This document shows positions 27,630-36,948 of a stretch of DNA of 64,000 nt, in pieces. Every line of letters starts with the position of its first letter. The first letter of the stretch is position 1. The notes below the pieces were generated by a model. That model was not told the DNA's origin. It saw nothing but the letters and a program-made list of their open reading frames with translations, and ran no database searches. Both the position numbers and the translations under genes were made by a program. Source of the DNA: Pseudomonas sp. (GTDB lineage Bacteria; Pseudomonadota; Gammaproteobacteria; Pseudomonadales; Pseudomonadaceae); the NCBI RefSeq assembly GCF_017744435.1, contig NZ_JAGIBG010000011.1:54933-118932 (forward strand), given 5' to 3'.

Positions 27630-28016
27630 TAAAGAATAAGCTCTGCGACAATTTGTGCCATTGACAGTTTTTCACGCTGTCGAGAAGGCACTGATTGACA
27701 CCCCAGGAAATCGCGTAACCCCCGGAATACAAGGCGTTGACGGGCATGAGCGATGCGAAATGCAGATTCTGCCGTACGGTCACTGGCCCTGCGACAGGCC
27801 CTTGGAGCGGGCGGGGTGATCTGTGACGAATGCGCGCACCTCAGCTGAGGCGTGGCATTTTCAGCAGGCCACCTGTCTGTTTTTTTGCAACGTATCGATT
27901 CGGGATCGCGGTTTCCAGGGTGCTTTTATAACACCTGATGCAGTGGGGGAATTCCACCAATTGCTCGGGAAAGACTGATTAGCCTCCACAGCCGTACTGC
28001 CCGGAGCATTCGTGCA
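27630..28016 (+). promoter_or_regulatory. betT upstream region
   Basis: 387 bases between the BetI operator and betT with no supported gene. A TATAAC at ~27925 may be a -10 element for betT. No second copy of the BetI palindrome was found close to betT, so betT control by BetI would have to act from a distance or through a diverged site. Confidence 0.4.
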
Positions 28017-30020
28017 ATGAGTTCTGCCTCACTTACCAAGCCCCCCGCCGAGAGGGTACGGGTCAACCGCGTGGTGTTCTTCACCTCCGCGCTGATGATC
28101 CTCGTTCTGACTGCCTTGTTGATCGCTGTACCCGAAACCGCCGGCCAGGTGCTGGGCGTGGCCCAGAAATGGCTGACGCGCACCTTCGGCTGGTACTACA
28201 TGCTGGTGATCGGCGGCTACCTGCTGTTCGTCATCTACCTGGCCTTCTCCGATTACGGCAAGCTCAAGCTTGGCGGCAAGGACGACCAGCCTGACTTCAG
28301 CTACGGCGCCTGGGCCGGCATGCTGTTCTCCTCCGGTATCGGCATTTCGCTGCTGTACTTCGGCGCGTCCGAGCCGCTGGACCACTACTTCAATCCACCA
28401 GAAGGCACCTCTGCCAGCCTCGAGGCCGCGCGCCAGGGCCTGCAGCTGACCTTCCTGCACTGGGGTCTGCATGGCTGGGCGATCTACGCCCTGGTCGGCC
28501 TGGCCGTGGGCTACTTCGCCTACCGCCACAACCAGCCGCTGGCACTGCGCTCGGCGCTGTACCCGCTGGTGGGTGAGCGCTGGGTCAAGGGCGCTGCGGG
28601 CAATGCCGTGGACATCTTCGGCATGTTCGTCACCCTGCTGGGCCTGGTGACCAACCTGGGCATCGGTTCGATGCAGGTTTCGTCCGGCCTGGAATACCTG
28701 TTCGGCATGGACCACAGCAAGACCAACCTGCTGGTGGTGATCCTGGTCATGGCCGGCGTGGCCACCGTGGCGGCGGTATCGGGTGTGGAAAACGGCATCC
28801 GCCGCCTGTCCAACCTGAACATCATGCTGTTCAGCGGCCTGCTGATCTTCGTCCTGCTGGGCGGCGAGACCCTGCACCTGCTCAACGGCTTCGTGCAGAA
28901 CGTCGGCGACTACCTGAACGGCATCGTGCTGAAGACCTTCGACCTCTATGTGTATGAAGGCGAAGCGGGCAAGTCCGAGCGCTGGCTGGGCCTGTGGACC
29001 GTGTTCTACTGGGCCTGGTGGATCTCCTGGGGCCCATTCGTCGGCATGTTCATTGCCCGTATCTCCAAGGGCCGTACCGTGCGCCAGCTGGTCAGCGGCG
29101 TGCTGCTGATCCCGCTGGGCTTCACCCTGGCCTGGCTGTCGATCTTCGGCAACACCGCGCTGGACCTGGTGATCAACCAGGGCGCCGTGGAGCTGGGCAA
29201 GACCGCCCTTGAACAGCCGTCGATGTCGATCTACCAGCTGCTGGAATACTTCCCGGCGGCCAAGATCGTGATCGGTGTGGCGGTGTTCGTCGGCTTCGTG
29301 CTGTTCCTCACCCCGGCCGACTCTGGCGCGGTGATGATGGCCAACCTGTCGTGCAAAGGCGGCAAGGTCGACGAAGACGCCCCGCACTGGATGGTGGTGT
29401 TCTGGTCGGTGGTCATTACCCTGGTTACCATCGGCCTGCTGTTCGCCGGCAACTTCGAGGCCATGCAGACCATGGTGGTGCTGGCGGGCCTGCCGTTCTC
29501 GGTGGTGCTGGTGCTGTTCATGTTCGGCCTGTACAAGGCCATGAAGCAGGACGTGGCCGTCGAGCAGGAGCGTGCCGAGCTGGCCGCCCGTGGCCGCCGC
29601 GGCTTCACCGAGCGCCTGAGCCAGCTGGACCTGCAGCCGACCCAGGCCGTGGTGCAGCGCTTCATGGACAAGCAGGTCAGCCCGGCACTCAAGGAAGCCG
29701 CCACACAACTGCAGACCCTGGGCTTCGAAGTGGAGACCCGCGTCGGCCAGTCGCGCAACATGATGGGCCTGCGGGTGATGATGGACGAGGGCAACCCGTT
29801 CGTTTACGAAGTGAGCCTGGACGGCTACATGGCCGCGCCGAGTGAAGCACCGGTGGAAGGCGAGCCGGAAGTGCGCCAGCGCTTCTACCGCGCCGAGGTG
29901 TACCTGCACGATGGCAGCCAGGAGTACGACCTGATGGGCTTTGCGCCGGAGCAGATCGTGCGTGATGTGCTGGACCAGTTCGAAAGCCACCGCCAGTTGT
30001 TGGGCCGTGTGTACAGCTGA
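28017..30020 (+). CDS. betT: High-affinity choline transporter BetT
   Basis: A BCCT-family secondary transporter of 667 residues, with 12 predicted membrane spans over ~1-520. The family signature is around FYWAWWISWGPFVGMFIARISKGRTVRQ, followed by a long cytoplasmic C-terminal domain (~520-667). Long-tailed BetT proteins are choline importers whose tail senses osmotic strength. It is divergent from betIBA. A start at ATG 28017 with GGAG ten bases upstream is reasonable. Confidence 0.94.
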   Translation: MSSASLTKPPAERVRVNRVVFFTSALMILVLTALLIAVPETAGQVLGVAQKWLTRTFGWYYMLVIGGYLLFVIYLAFSDYGKLKLGGKDDQPDFSYGAWAGMLFSSGIGISLLYFGASEPLDHYFNPPEGTSASLEAARQGLQLTFLHWGLHGWAIYALVGLAVGYFAYRHNQPLALRSALYPLVGERWVKGAAGNAVDIFGMFVTLLGLVTNLGIGSMQVSSGLEYLFGMDHSKTNLLVVILVMAGVATVAAVSGVENGIRRLSNLNIMLFSGLLIFVLLGGETLHLLNGFVQNVGDYLNGIVLKTFDLYVYEGEAGKSERWLGLWTVFYWAWWISWGPFVGMFIARISKGRTVRQLVSGVLLIPLGFTLAWLSIFGNTALDLVINQGAVELGKTALEQPSMSIYQLLEYFPAAKIVIGVAVFVGFVLFLTPADSGAVMMANLSCKGGKVDEDAPHWMVVFWSVVITLVTIGLLFAGNFEAMQTMVVLAGLPFSVVLVLFMFGLYKAMKQDVAVEQERAELAARGRRGFTERLSQLDLQPTQAVVQRFMDKQVSPALKEAATQLQTLGFEVETRVGQSRNMMGLRVMMDEGNPFVYEVSLDGYMAAPSEAPVEGEPEVRQRFYRAEVYLHDGSQEYDLMGFAPEQIVRDVLDQFESHRQLLGRVYS

Positions 30021-30044
30021 CTGCTCTTGAGGCAAACAAAAAAA

Positions 30045-30068
30045 CCGCTCCTGTGAGCGGTTTTTTTT
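30045..30068 (+). terminator. betT terminator
   Basis: CCGCTC-CTGT-GAGCGG followed by eight Ts, with an A-run on the other side. Confidence 0.92.
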
Positions 30069-30102
30069 ATGGGGCTAACTGCCTCTCGAAGTAGAACCGT
30101 CT

Positions 30103-30191
30103 CCTGTGGGAGCGGGTTCACCCGCGAAGCAGACAACGCGGAGGATGGCACGGGCTTAGCCCGTGTTCGCGGGTAAACCCGCTCCCACAGG
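30103..30191. repeat. REP pair, opposite (tail-to-tail) order
   Basis: The arms begin CCTGTGGGAGCGGG and end CCCGCTCCCACAGG, so the CCCACAGG tails face outward, the reverse of most pairs here. It lies between betT and yibQ, which converge. Confidence 0.83.
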
Positions 30192-30221
30192 GATCGTGCA
30201 GCCTAGGGTTTGCGTGTTCTT

Positions 30222-30989
30222 CTAGCGGTTGGCATAGCGGCCATTCTTGCCATGCCCCGGCATCGCCAGGTTGCTGCGCACGGCAATCATCTGCTTGAGC
30301 CTTATGAGCTCGATACCCTGGCTCTTGAGCCTTGGCAGCTCACGCTCGAGCACTTCCAGGGTCTGTGGATAAGGGTGCCCGATCAGCACCGCCGAGCCCT
30401 GCTTGCGGGCCAGGGCGATGCCCTGCTGCAACTGCCCGGTAATGGCCTCGGTGGTGCGCACGTCGTCGAGGAACACATCCCGCGACACATGCGCCAGCCC
30501 CTGGGCCTGTGCCTCGGCCGCAGCGACCGTGGCCGCGCTGGTGCGGCTGTCGACGAAGAACAGGTGCCGGCGTTGCAGCTCACCCATCAACCAGGCCATC
30601 GGCTCACGCTGGGCGGTCATGCGGCTGCCCATGTGGTTGTTGATGCCAGCGGCATACGGCACCTTGGCCAAGGCAGCGTCCAGGCGTCGCGCCAGCTCTT
30701 CGATCGGGATGCCTGGGTGCCAGGCATAGGGCCCGGTGGCCGGGTCCATGGGCATGTGCAGGATTACCGTCTTGCCGGCCTTGTGGGCCTGGCGGGCGAA
30801 GTCGGTGGCATGCGGGGTATCGGGCATGATCGCCATGGTCACCGGCCCGGGCAGGGCCAGCGTTCGGCTGTCGCGATCGGCGCTCTGGCCCAGGTCGTCG
30901 ATGATGATGCTCAGGTAGGCCTTGCCGGCCGGCGCCGCTTGCGCGACCCCGGCCATCAGGCAGAACAGCAGACACAGCAGATAACGCAT
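30222..30989 (-). CDS. YibQ-like divergent polysaccharide deacetylase family protein
   Basis: A 255-residue exported protein with a signal peptide (~1-18, ending AQA). The domain starts AYLSIIIDDLGQSADRD and contains ILHMPMDP, GINNHMGSRMT and FFVDSRTS, the signature of the divergent polysaccharide deacetylase (DUF610) family. Its enzyme activity is uncertain. It is eight bases after ctpA and belongs to the gpmI-envC-ctpA-yibQ cluster, linking it to the cell wall by context. Confidence 0.88.
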   Translation of the reverse strand: MRYLLCLLFCLMAGVAQAAPAGKAYLSIIIDDLGQSADRDSRTLALPGPVTMAIMPDTPHATDFARQAHKAGKTVILHMPMDPATGPYAWHPGIPIEELARRLDAALAKVPYAAGINNHMGSRMTAQREPMAWLMGELQRRHLFFVDSRTSAATVAAAEAQAQGLAHVSRDVFLDDVRTTEAITGQLQQGIALARKQGSAVLIGHPYPQTLEVLERELPRLKSQGIELIRLKQMIAVRSNLAMPGHGKNGRYANR

Positions 30990-30997
30990 GGAGTGGA

Positions 30998-32332
30998 TCA
31001 GTCGCCCTTGGTGATGTTCAGGCCCTTGAGCAGGCTCAGGGCCTGGCTCAGCTGGTAGTCACTGTCCTGCGGGCGCTCGGTGCGCTTGCTGCTGCCGGTC
31101 GGGCGGTCGGCGCCGCCGTTGCCGTTGCCCAGGTGGCCCTGCAGGTCGGCTTCCTTGAAGGTGTCGTTGTCGCTGGCATCGGCGGTCAGCTTGGCCGGGC
31201 GCACCTCGATGTCGGGGACGATGCCCTGGGCCTGGATCGAGCGGCCGTTGGGCGTGTAGTAAAGCGCGGTGGTGAGCTTCAGCGCACGGTCGTTGGCCAG
31301 TGGCAGCACAGTCTGTACCGAGCCCTTGCCGAAGCTGTCGGTGCCCATCAGCACGGCACGCTTCTGGTCCTGCAGGGCGCCTGCAACGATTTCCGAGGCC
31401 GAGGCACTGCCGCCGTTGATCAACACCACCAGCGGCACGCCTTCGCTGGCGTCGGCCGGGTCGGCATAGAAGCGCAGCTCGGAGTTGGCGATGCGGCCCT
31501 TGGTGTAGACGATCAGGCCCTTGGTCAGGAAGTGGTCGGCCACTTCCACTGCCGACTGCAGTACGCCGCCGGGGTTGTTGCGCAGGTCGAGGATCACCCC
31601 GCGCAGCTTCTTGCCGTTGTCCTTGCGCAGCTTGGCCAGGGCCTTGCCGACTTCGTCGCCAGTCTTGACCTGGAACTGGGTGATGCGAATGTAGCCATAG
31701 CCGCTCTCCAGCAGCTGGCTCTTCACGCTCTTGACCTGGATCACCGCACGGGCAAGGGTCACGTCGAACGGATTGCCGCCGTCGCGCACCAGGGTCAGGG
31801 TGATCTTCTCGCCAATCTTGCCGCGCATCTTGTCGACCGCTTCGGTCATGGTCTGGCCGCGGGTAGGTGCACCGTTGATCTTGACGATCAGGTCGCCGGC
31901 CTGCACGCCGGCACGCGAGGCTGGGGTATCGTCGATCGGCGACACCACCTTGATATTGCCGTCCTCCTGGCCCACTTCGATGCCGAGGCCGCCGAATTCG
32001 CCGCTGGTGCTTTCCTGCAGCTCCTGGAAGTCCTCTGGGCCGAGGTAGGCCGAGTGTGGGTCAAGGTTGCTGAGCATGCCCTTGATGGCGTTTTCCAGCA
32101 GGGTCTTGTCGTCCACGGGTTCGACGTAGGCGGCCTTGATGCGGTCCATGACCTCGGCAAAGGTGCGCAGCTCTTCCAGCGGCAGTGGCGCCTTGGCAGT
32201 CACCTCTGTGGCTGGCACGGCGGCAGTCTTGGCTGGCGAGGCTTTCGCCGGCTCCGCGGCGCTGGCCAGGGGCGCACCGATCGCCAACGCGATGGTCAGG
32301 GCCAGCTGGGTGAGGCGAGGCGAGTGCAGCAT
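30998..32332 (-). CDS. ctpA: Carboxyl-terminal processing protease (S41 family)
   Basis: A periplasmic serine protease of 444 residues with a signal peptide (~1-25), an N-terminal helical region and a PDZ domain (GIEVGQEDGNIKVVSPIDDTPASRAGVQ, ~100-180). The catalytic core has Ser in NGGSASASEI and Lys in DSFGKGSVQT. In Pseudomonas such proteases trim cell-wall hydrolases and act with a lipoprotein partner. The frame runs open to 32506, but ATG 32332 begins a proper signal peptide. It lies 79 bases after envC. Confidence 0.93.
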   Translation of the reverse strand: MLHSPRLTQLALTIALAIGAPLASAAEPAKASPAKTAAVPATEVTAKAPLPLEELRTFAEVMDRIKAAYVEPVDDKTLLENAIKGMLSNLDPHSAYLGPEDFQELQESTSGEFGGLGIEVGQEDGNIKVVSPIDDTPASRAGVQAGDLIVKINGAPTRGQTMTEAVDKMRGKIGEKITLTLVRDGGNPFDVTLARAVIQVKSVKSQLLESGYGYIRITQFQVKTGDEVGKALAKLRKDNGKKLRGVILDLRNNPGGVLQSAVEVADHFLTKGLIVYTKGRIANSELRFYADPADASEGVPLVVLINGGSASASEIVAGALQDQKRAVLMGTDSFGKGSVQTVLPLANDRALKLTTALYYTPNGRSIQAQGIVPDIEVRPAKLTADASDNDTFKEADLQGHLGNGNGGADRPTGSSKRTERPQDSDYQLSQALSLLKGLNITKGD

Positions 32333-32411
32333 GTCGAACGAACTCCTGATCCTGTAAACGCTCCCTGCGGAGCATCGGCGCAGCGCCTGGCGCCATGCCG
32401 TATGTAATGTG

Positions 32412-33707
32412 TCAGCCGCGGCACCACTGCGAAGGGTCGGTAGGCCGGCCCTGCTGGCGGATGGCGAAGTACAAGCCTGCACTGTCCTGGCCACCGCTGT
32501 CGCCAACGGTGGAGATGGCCTCGCCGGCCTTGACGATGTCGCCGGCGCTCTTGAGCAGGCTCTGGTTGTGGCCGTACAGGCTCAGGTAACCATTACCATG
32601 GTCGAGAATGACCAGAAGTCCAGCGCCACGCAACCAGTCGGCAAACACCACGCGCCCGCCGTGCACCGCGTGTACCTGGGTGCCGGGGCTGGCGCTGATC
32701 ATCACGCCGTCCCACTTGGCCCGGGCATCGCTGCCGCGTGCGTCACCAAAGCGTGCCAGCAATCGACCATTGACCGGCCAGGGAAGTTTTCCCCGTGCCG
32801 CAGAAAATGCACCGCCGTAGCTGGCGCCGTCACTGGAAACCAGCGGGCCGAGGGTGGTGCGAGCCTTTTTCGGCGGCTCGGCTTCTTCCTTGTCCGCGCG
32901 GGCGGCCAGGGCTTCCTGCTGGCGGCGTTTCTCGGCTTCCTGCTGGGCGAGCAGGGCTTTCTTGCGCGCTTCTTCGGCTTCGCGGGCCTGGCGGGCCAGG
33001 GTTTCTTCGATGGTCTTGAGCACCTTGGCCAGGTCGGCCTGGTCCTGTTGGCGGGCCTGCAGCTTCTGGTCGCCGTCTTTCACGTCGCTGTTGAGCTTGG
33101 CCAGGACCTGCTGGCGCTTGCCACGTTCGGCGTCCAGCGCCTGGCGGCGGGTGTCGAGGTCAGCGCGTTGGGCCAGCAGTTGTTCCTGCTCGCGGGAAAT
33201 GTTCTGTTCGACACTGGCCAGTTGGCGCAGGGTCTCGTTGAATGCCTTGAGCTGCTCGAGGCGCGCTTTGCTCAGGTAGTCGTAATAGGACAGGGTGCGC
33301 GCGAATTTCTCTGGGTTCTGCTGGTTGAGCAGCAGCTTGAGGTATTCCTCGCGGCCGTTGTTCTGGTAGGCCGAACGGGCCTGGATGGCGATCAGTCGTT
33401 GTTGTTCAACGCGGGCGCTCTGGAGTTTTTTTTTCTCGGTATCAAGGCGCTCCAGCTCGCCCTCGGTCTTTTTTAGTTCTTGTTGCAGGGCCTCCACCTG
33501 CTTCTCCAGATTACCGATGTCGGTTTCAGTGGCCTTGAGGTCTTTTTGTACGCCGGCCTTTTCTTCCTGGAGCTTGCCCAGCGTCTTCTTGAGCTCGGCA
33601 ATGTCCTGGCGGGTGGCGTCCAGTTGCTGCTGGGTCTGTGCGCGCTCATCGGCAAAGGCCGGGCTGAGCAGGCAGGACAGGGCTAAAGGGATCAGGGCGC
33701 GTAGCAT
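32412..33707 (-). CDS. envC: EnvC-like murein hydrolase activator
   Basis: A periplasmic protein of 431 residues with a signal peptide (1-19), long coiled coils (~20-290) and a C-terminal LytM (M23) domain (~310-431). The LytM domain looks catalytically dead: the metal-binding His-x-x-x-Asp is KWDGVMI and the final His-x-His is LYFAIR, while YGH keeps one His. This matches EnvC, which activates amidases at the septum rather than cutting peptidoglycan itself. ATG 33707 was chosen for its signal peptide. Confidence 0.9.
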   Translation of the reverse strand: MLRALIPLALSCLLSPAFADERAQTQQQLDATRQDIAELKKTLGKLQEEKAGVQKDLKATETDIGNLEKQVEALQQELKKTEGELERLDTEKKKLQSARVEQQRLIAIQARSAYQNNGREEYLKLLLNQQNPEKFARTLSYYDYLSKARLEQLKAFNETLRQLASVEQNISREQEQLLAQRADLDTRRQALDAERGKRQQVLAKLNSDVKDGDQKLQARQQDQADLAKVLKTIEETLARQAREAEEARKKALLAQQEAEKRRQQEALAARADKEEAEPPKKARTTLGPLVSSDGASYGGAFSAARGKLPWPVNGRLLARFGDARGSDARAKWDGVMISASPGTQVHAVHGGRVVFADWLRGAGLLVILDHGNGYLSLYGHNQSLLKSAGDIVKAGEAISTVGDSGGQDSAGLYFAIRQQGRPTDPSQWCRG

Positions 33708-33762
33708 GGGGTTTGGCGTACCAAGGATGGAGACTGGCCTAGTATGCCCGTGCGGGCAGGCA

Positions 33763-33798
33763 AAAAAAACGCCTCGCTGCGGGGGCAGCGGGGCGTTT
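33763..33798 (-). terminator. Terminator between gpmI and envC
   Basis: On the minus strand a GC-rich stem (AACGCC-CGCTGC with GCAGCG-GGCGTT) is followed by a run of eight Ts. It separates the gpmI transcript from envC-ctpA-yibQ, at least partly. Confidence 0.85.
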
Positions 33799-33848
33799 GT
33801 CCGGAATTCGTGTGCAAAGGGGCTGCAAGGCGGCCCCAGCACACCGAA

Positions 33849-35384
33849 TCAGGCGTCGACCAGGATCGAAGTACCGGTCATTTCTGCCGGCTTTTCCAGG
33901 CCCAGCAGTTTCAGCATGGTCGGCGCCACGTCCGCCAGCACGCCGCCTTCGCGGACTTTCACCTTGCGCTTGCCGACATAGATGAACGGTACCGGCTCGC
34001 TGGTGTGCGCCGTGTGCGCCTGGCCGGTGCACGCGTCTTCCATCTGCTCGACGTTGCCGTGGTCGGCGGTGATCAGTGCTTCGCCGTCGACCTTGTCCAG
34101 TGCCTCGACAATACGCCCGACACAGGTATCCAGGGCTTCGACTGCTTTGACGGCAGCCTCGAACACGCCGGTGTGGCCGACCATGTCGCCGTTGGCGTAG
34201 TTGACCACGATCACGTCGAAACGCTGCTGCTCGATGGCTTCGACGATGCGGTCGGTCACTTCAGGGGCATTCATCTCGGGCTGCAGGTCGTAGGTGGCGA
34301 CCTTTGGCGACGGGATCAGGATGCGCTCTTCGCCTTCGAACGGCTCTTCGCGGCCACCGGAGAAGAAGAACGTGACGTGTGCATATTTTTCGGTTTCGGC
34401 GATGCGCAGCTGGGTCTTGCCGTTTTTCGCCAGGTACTCGCCGAGCACGTTGTTCAGGCTGGACGGGGCGTAGGCTGCCGGCGCGGCGATTTTTGCCGAG
34501 TACTGGGTCAGGCCGATGTAGGCGGCCATCTTCGGCAGGCGGGCACGCGGGAATTCGTTGAAGTCCGGTTCGACGAAGGCGCGAGACAGCTCGCGGGCGC
34601 GGTCGGCGCGGAAGTTCATGAAGATCACGGCGTCGCCGTCTTCGACTTTGACCGCCTCGCCAATGCGCGTGGCCTTGACGAATTCGTCATTCTCTTCGCG
34701 GGCATAGGCGGCTTCCAGGCCTGCCAGCGCGGTGTCGGCGGTGTAGTCGGCAACGCTGTCGACGATCAGGTTGTAAGCCGCGCTAACGCGGTCCCAGCGG
34801 TTGTCGCGGTCCATTGCGAAGTAGCGGCCGATCAGGCTGGCGATACGGCCCTTGCCGAGCTTGGCGAAGGTCGCGTCGAGCAGTTCTATCGACGATTGGG
34901 CGCTGCGTGGCGGGGTGTCACGGCCATCGAGGAAGGCGTGCAGGTAGATCTTCTCGGCACCGCGCTGAGCGGCCAGTTCGGCCATGGCGATCAGGTGGTC
35001 CTGGTGGCTGTGCACACCACCGTCGGACAACAGGCCGAGGATGTGCACGGCCTTGCCGGCGCCCGCAGCCTTGTCCACCGCGCCGGTGAGCACCGGGTTC
35101 TGGAAGAACTCGCCATCGCGGATGGCCTTGGTCACCCGGGTGAAGTCCTGGTAGACGACGCGACCCGCGCCGAGGTTCATGTGACCGACTTCGGAGTTGC
35201 CCATCTGCCCGTCCGGCAGGCCGACATCCATCCCTGATCCGGAAATCAGGCCATGCGGCTTGGTAGCGCGCAGGCGGTCATAGACCGGTGTGTTGGCGGC
35301 ATAGATGGCGTTGTATTCGGGGCTTTCGCTGTGGCCGAATCCATCCAGGATGATCAGGACCAGGGGTTTGGGCGTACTCGTCAT
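33849..35384 (-). CDS. gpmI: Cofactor-independent phosphoglycerate mutase
   Basis: Interconverts 3- and 2-phosphoglycerate in glycolysis and gluconeogenesis, using two manganese ions and a Ser nucleophile. The 511-residue product has the alkaline-phosphatase-like metal site VLIILDGFG, the [14 protein letters not shown] segment containing the catalytic Ser, and the C-terminal ITADHGN. ATG 35384 is preferred over the TTG directly before it. Confidence 0.97.
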   Translation of the reverse strand: MTSTPKPLVLIILDGFGHSESPEYNAIYAANTPVYDRLRATKPHGLISGSGMDVGLPDGQMGNSEVGHMNLGAGRVVYQDFTRVTKAIRDGEFFQNPVLTGAVDKAAGAGKAVHILGLLSDGGVHSHQDHLIAMAELAAQRGAEKIYLHAFLDGRDTPPRSAQSSIELLDATFAKLGKGRIASLIGRYFAMDRDNRWDRVSAAYNLIVDSVADYTADTALAGLEAAYAREENDEFVKATRIGEAVKVEDGDAVIFMNFRADRARELSRAFVEPDFNEFPRARLPKMAAYIGLTQYSAKIAAPAAYAPSSLNNVLGEYLAKNGKTQLRIAETEKYAHVTFFFSGGREEPFEGEERILIPSPKVATYDLQPEMNAPEVTDRIVEAIEQQRFDVIVVNYANGDMVGHTGVFEAAVKAVEALDTCVGRIVEALDKVDGEALITADHGNVEQMEDACTGQAHTAHTSEPVPFIYVGKRKVKVREGGVLADVAPTMLKLLGLEKPAEMTGTSILVDA

Positions 35385-35529
35385 CAATCAAACTCACGGT
35401 TGTTCAAAGATGATAAAGACACGCATTTTAGGGCAAATGCGCCATCAACGGCGAATAATCGTCCTCTTGCCCGACCGGCGCGGACAACCCGGTAACATGA
35501 AGGTACTTTTACCGCCGACCCTTCGGGCT

Positions 35530-35557
35530 TTGGTGGTACTGGGGGGCTGTGTATACT
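35530..35557 (+). promoter_or_regulatory. Sigma-70 promoter for yibN-grxC-secB
   Basis: TTGGTG (35530-35535) and TATACT (35552-35557) are 16 bases apart and ~35 bases before the yibN start. Confidence 0.6.
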
Positions 35558-35590
35558 GGCCGGCATTTTCAATCGCCTGGAACACCGCTG

Positions 35591-36004
35591 ATGGTTGCTC
35601 ACCTGATTCAATTCGCGACAGATCACTACATCCTGGTGGCGATCTTCGTGGTTCTGCTGGTTGCACTGCTCGTCAATGAACTGCGCCGCGGCGGCCAGAG
35701 CCTGAGCAACGGCCAGCTGACCGCGCTGGTCAATGCCGACAAGGCACTGGTCATCGACATTCGTCCTTCCAAGGAGTACTCCGCCGGCCACATCGTCGGT
35801 GCGCTGAACATTCCGCAGGACAAGATCGCCAACCGCATGAGCGAGCTCGAGAAGCACAAAGAGAAGACCCTGATCGTCGTCGACGCGATGGGCCAGCAGT
35901 CCGGCGCGGTCTGCGGCGAGCTGATCAAGGCCGGTTACACTGCCGCCAAACTGAGCGGTGGCGTTTCCAGCTGGAAAGCCGATAACCTGCCCCTGGTGAA
36001 GTGA
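35591..36004 (+). CDS. yibN: YibN-like membrane-anchored rhodanese-fold protein
   Basis: A 137-residue protein with one N-terminal membrane span (~13-30) and a cytoplasmic rhodanese fold (~40-135: LVIDIRPSKEYSAGHIVGALNIP...). The loop that should hold the catalytic Cys reads VDAMGQQSG, so sulfur transfer is unlikely; E. coli YibN, as I recall, also lacks that Cys. It starts the yibN-grxC-secB set, the same order as in E. coli, with grxC one base downstream. Confidence 0.9.
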   Translation: MVAHLIQFATDHYILVAIFVVLLVALLVNELRRGGQSLSNGQLTALVNADKALVIDIRPSKEYSAGHIVGALNIPQDKIANRMSELEKHKEKTLIVVDAMGQQSGAVCGELIKAGYTAAKLSGGVSSWKADNLPLVK

Positions 36005-36005
36005 T

Positions 36006-36260
36006 ATGAAGCCCGTCATCGTCTATTCCAGCGACTACTGCCCCTACTGCATGCGCGCCAAGTACCTGCTCGAGAGCAAGGGCGTGGCCTTCGAAGAAAT
36101 CAAGGTCGACGGCAAGCCGCAGGTTCGCGCCGAGATGAGCCAGAAGGCCGGCCGTACTTCGGTGCCGCAGATCTGGATCGGCAGCACCCACGTCGGTGGA
36201 TGCGATGACCTCTTTGCCCTGGAGCGCGCGGGCAAGCTCGACGCGCTGCTGGCGGCCTGA
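36006..36260 (+). CDS. grxC: Glutaredoxin 3
   Basis: A small glutathione-dependent disulfide reductase of 84 residues. The active site CPYC lies at residues ~12-15 (SDYCPYCMRAKYLL), with the cis-proline TSVPQIWIG and the glutathione-contact GGCDDL. It starts one base after the yibN stop, so translation is probably coupled. Confidence 0.96.
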   Translation: MKPVIVYSSDYCPYCMRAKYLLESKGVAFEEIKVDGKPQVRAEMSQKAGRTSVPQIWIGSTHVGGCDDLFALERAGKLDALLAA

Positions 36261-36300
36261 TTTGCACTGCATTCAAAAACATTAGGATTAAGGATCTGCC

Positions 36301-36786
36301 ATGACTGACCAACAGACCAACGGCGCTGCTGCAGAAGACAACAGCCCTCAGTTCTCCATGCAGCGTATCTACGTGCGTGACCTGTCGTTCGAAGCCCCGA
36401 AAAGCCCGCAGATCTTCCGTCAGACCTGGGAGCCGAGCGTTGCCCTGGACCTGAACACCAAGCAGAAGGCCCTGGAAGGCGACTTCCACGAAGTGGTGCT
36501 GACCCTGTCGGTGACCGTCAAGAACGGCGACGAAGTGGCCTTCATCGCTGAAGTCCAGCAGGCTGGCATCTTCCTGATCAAGAACCTCGACGCTTCGTCG
36601 ATGAGCCACACCCTCGGCGCGTTCTGCCCGAACATCCTGTTCCCGTACGCCCGTGAAACCCTGGACAGCCTGGTGACCCGCGGTTCGTTCCCGGCCCTGA
36701 TGCTGTCGCCGGTCAACTTCGATGCCCTGTACGCGCAAGAGCTGCAGCGCATGCAGGAAGCTGGCGAAACCCCGACCGTGCAGTAA
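36301..36786 (+). CDS. secB: Protein-export chaperone SecB
   Basis: A tetrameric cytoplasmic chaperone that holds unfolded preproteins and hands them to SecA. The 161-residue product includes the conserved [16 protein letters not shown] segment, [19 protein letters not shown] and [20 protein letters not shown]. It is the last gene of yibN-grxC-secB, 40 bases after grxC, and is followed by a symmetrical terminator. Confidence 0.97.
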   Translation: MTDQQTNGAAAEDNSPQFSMQRIYVRDLSFEAPKSPQIFRQTWEPSVALDLNTKQKALEGDFHEVVLTLSVTVKNGDEVAFIAEVQQAGIFLIKNLDASSMSHTLGAFCPNILFPYARETLDSLVTRGSFPALMLSPVNFDALYAQELQRMQEAGETPTVQ

Positions 36787-36799
36787 TTCTGCCGGTATC

Positions 36800-36827
36800 A
36801 AAAAAGCGCCTCTCGGGGCGCTTTTTT
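36800..36827 (+). terminator. secB terminator (bidirectional)
   Basis: AAAAAAGCGCC-TCTC-GGGGCGCTTTTTT: GC stem, A-run in front and T-run behind, so it can also serve trmL from the other side. Confidence 0.92.
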
Positions 36828-36833
36828 GTTGCC

Positions 36834-36940
36834 TGTACCGGCCTCTTCGCGGGCACGCCCGCTCCCACAGATACTGCACAACCTTCAAGTTTTGCGCGGT
36901 CTCTGTGGGAGCGGGCATGCCCGCGAAAGGGCCGGTACAG
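36834..36940. repeat. REP pair, CGCGGGCACGCCCG subtype
   Basis: REP arms from 36846 and to 36927 sit inside an outer inverted repeat CCTGTACCGGCC / GGCCGGTACAGG. It lies between the convergent secB and trmL. Confidence 0.83.
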
Positions 36941-36948
36941 GTTAGAGA

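Noticed and set aside
27778..27806. Sigma-54 promoter before betT (TGGCCCTGCGACAGGC)
   Set aside because: Spacing is 11 rather than 10 bases and the -12 half does not match.
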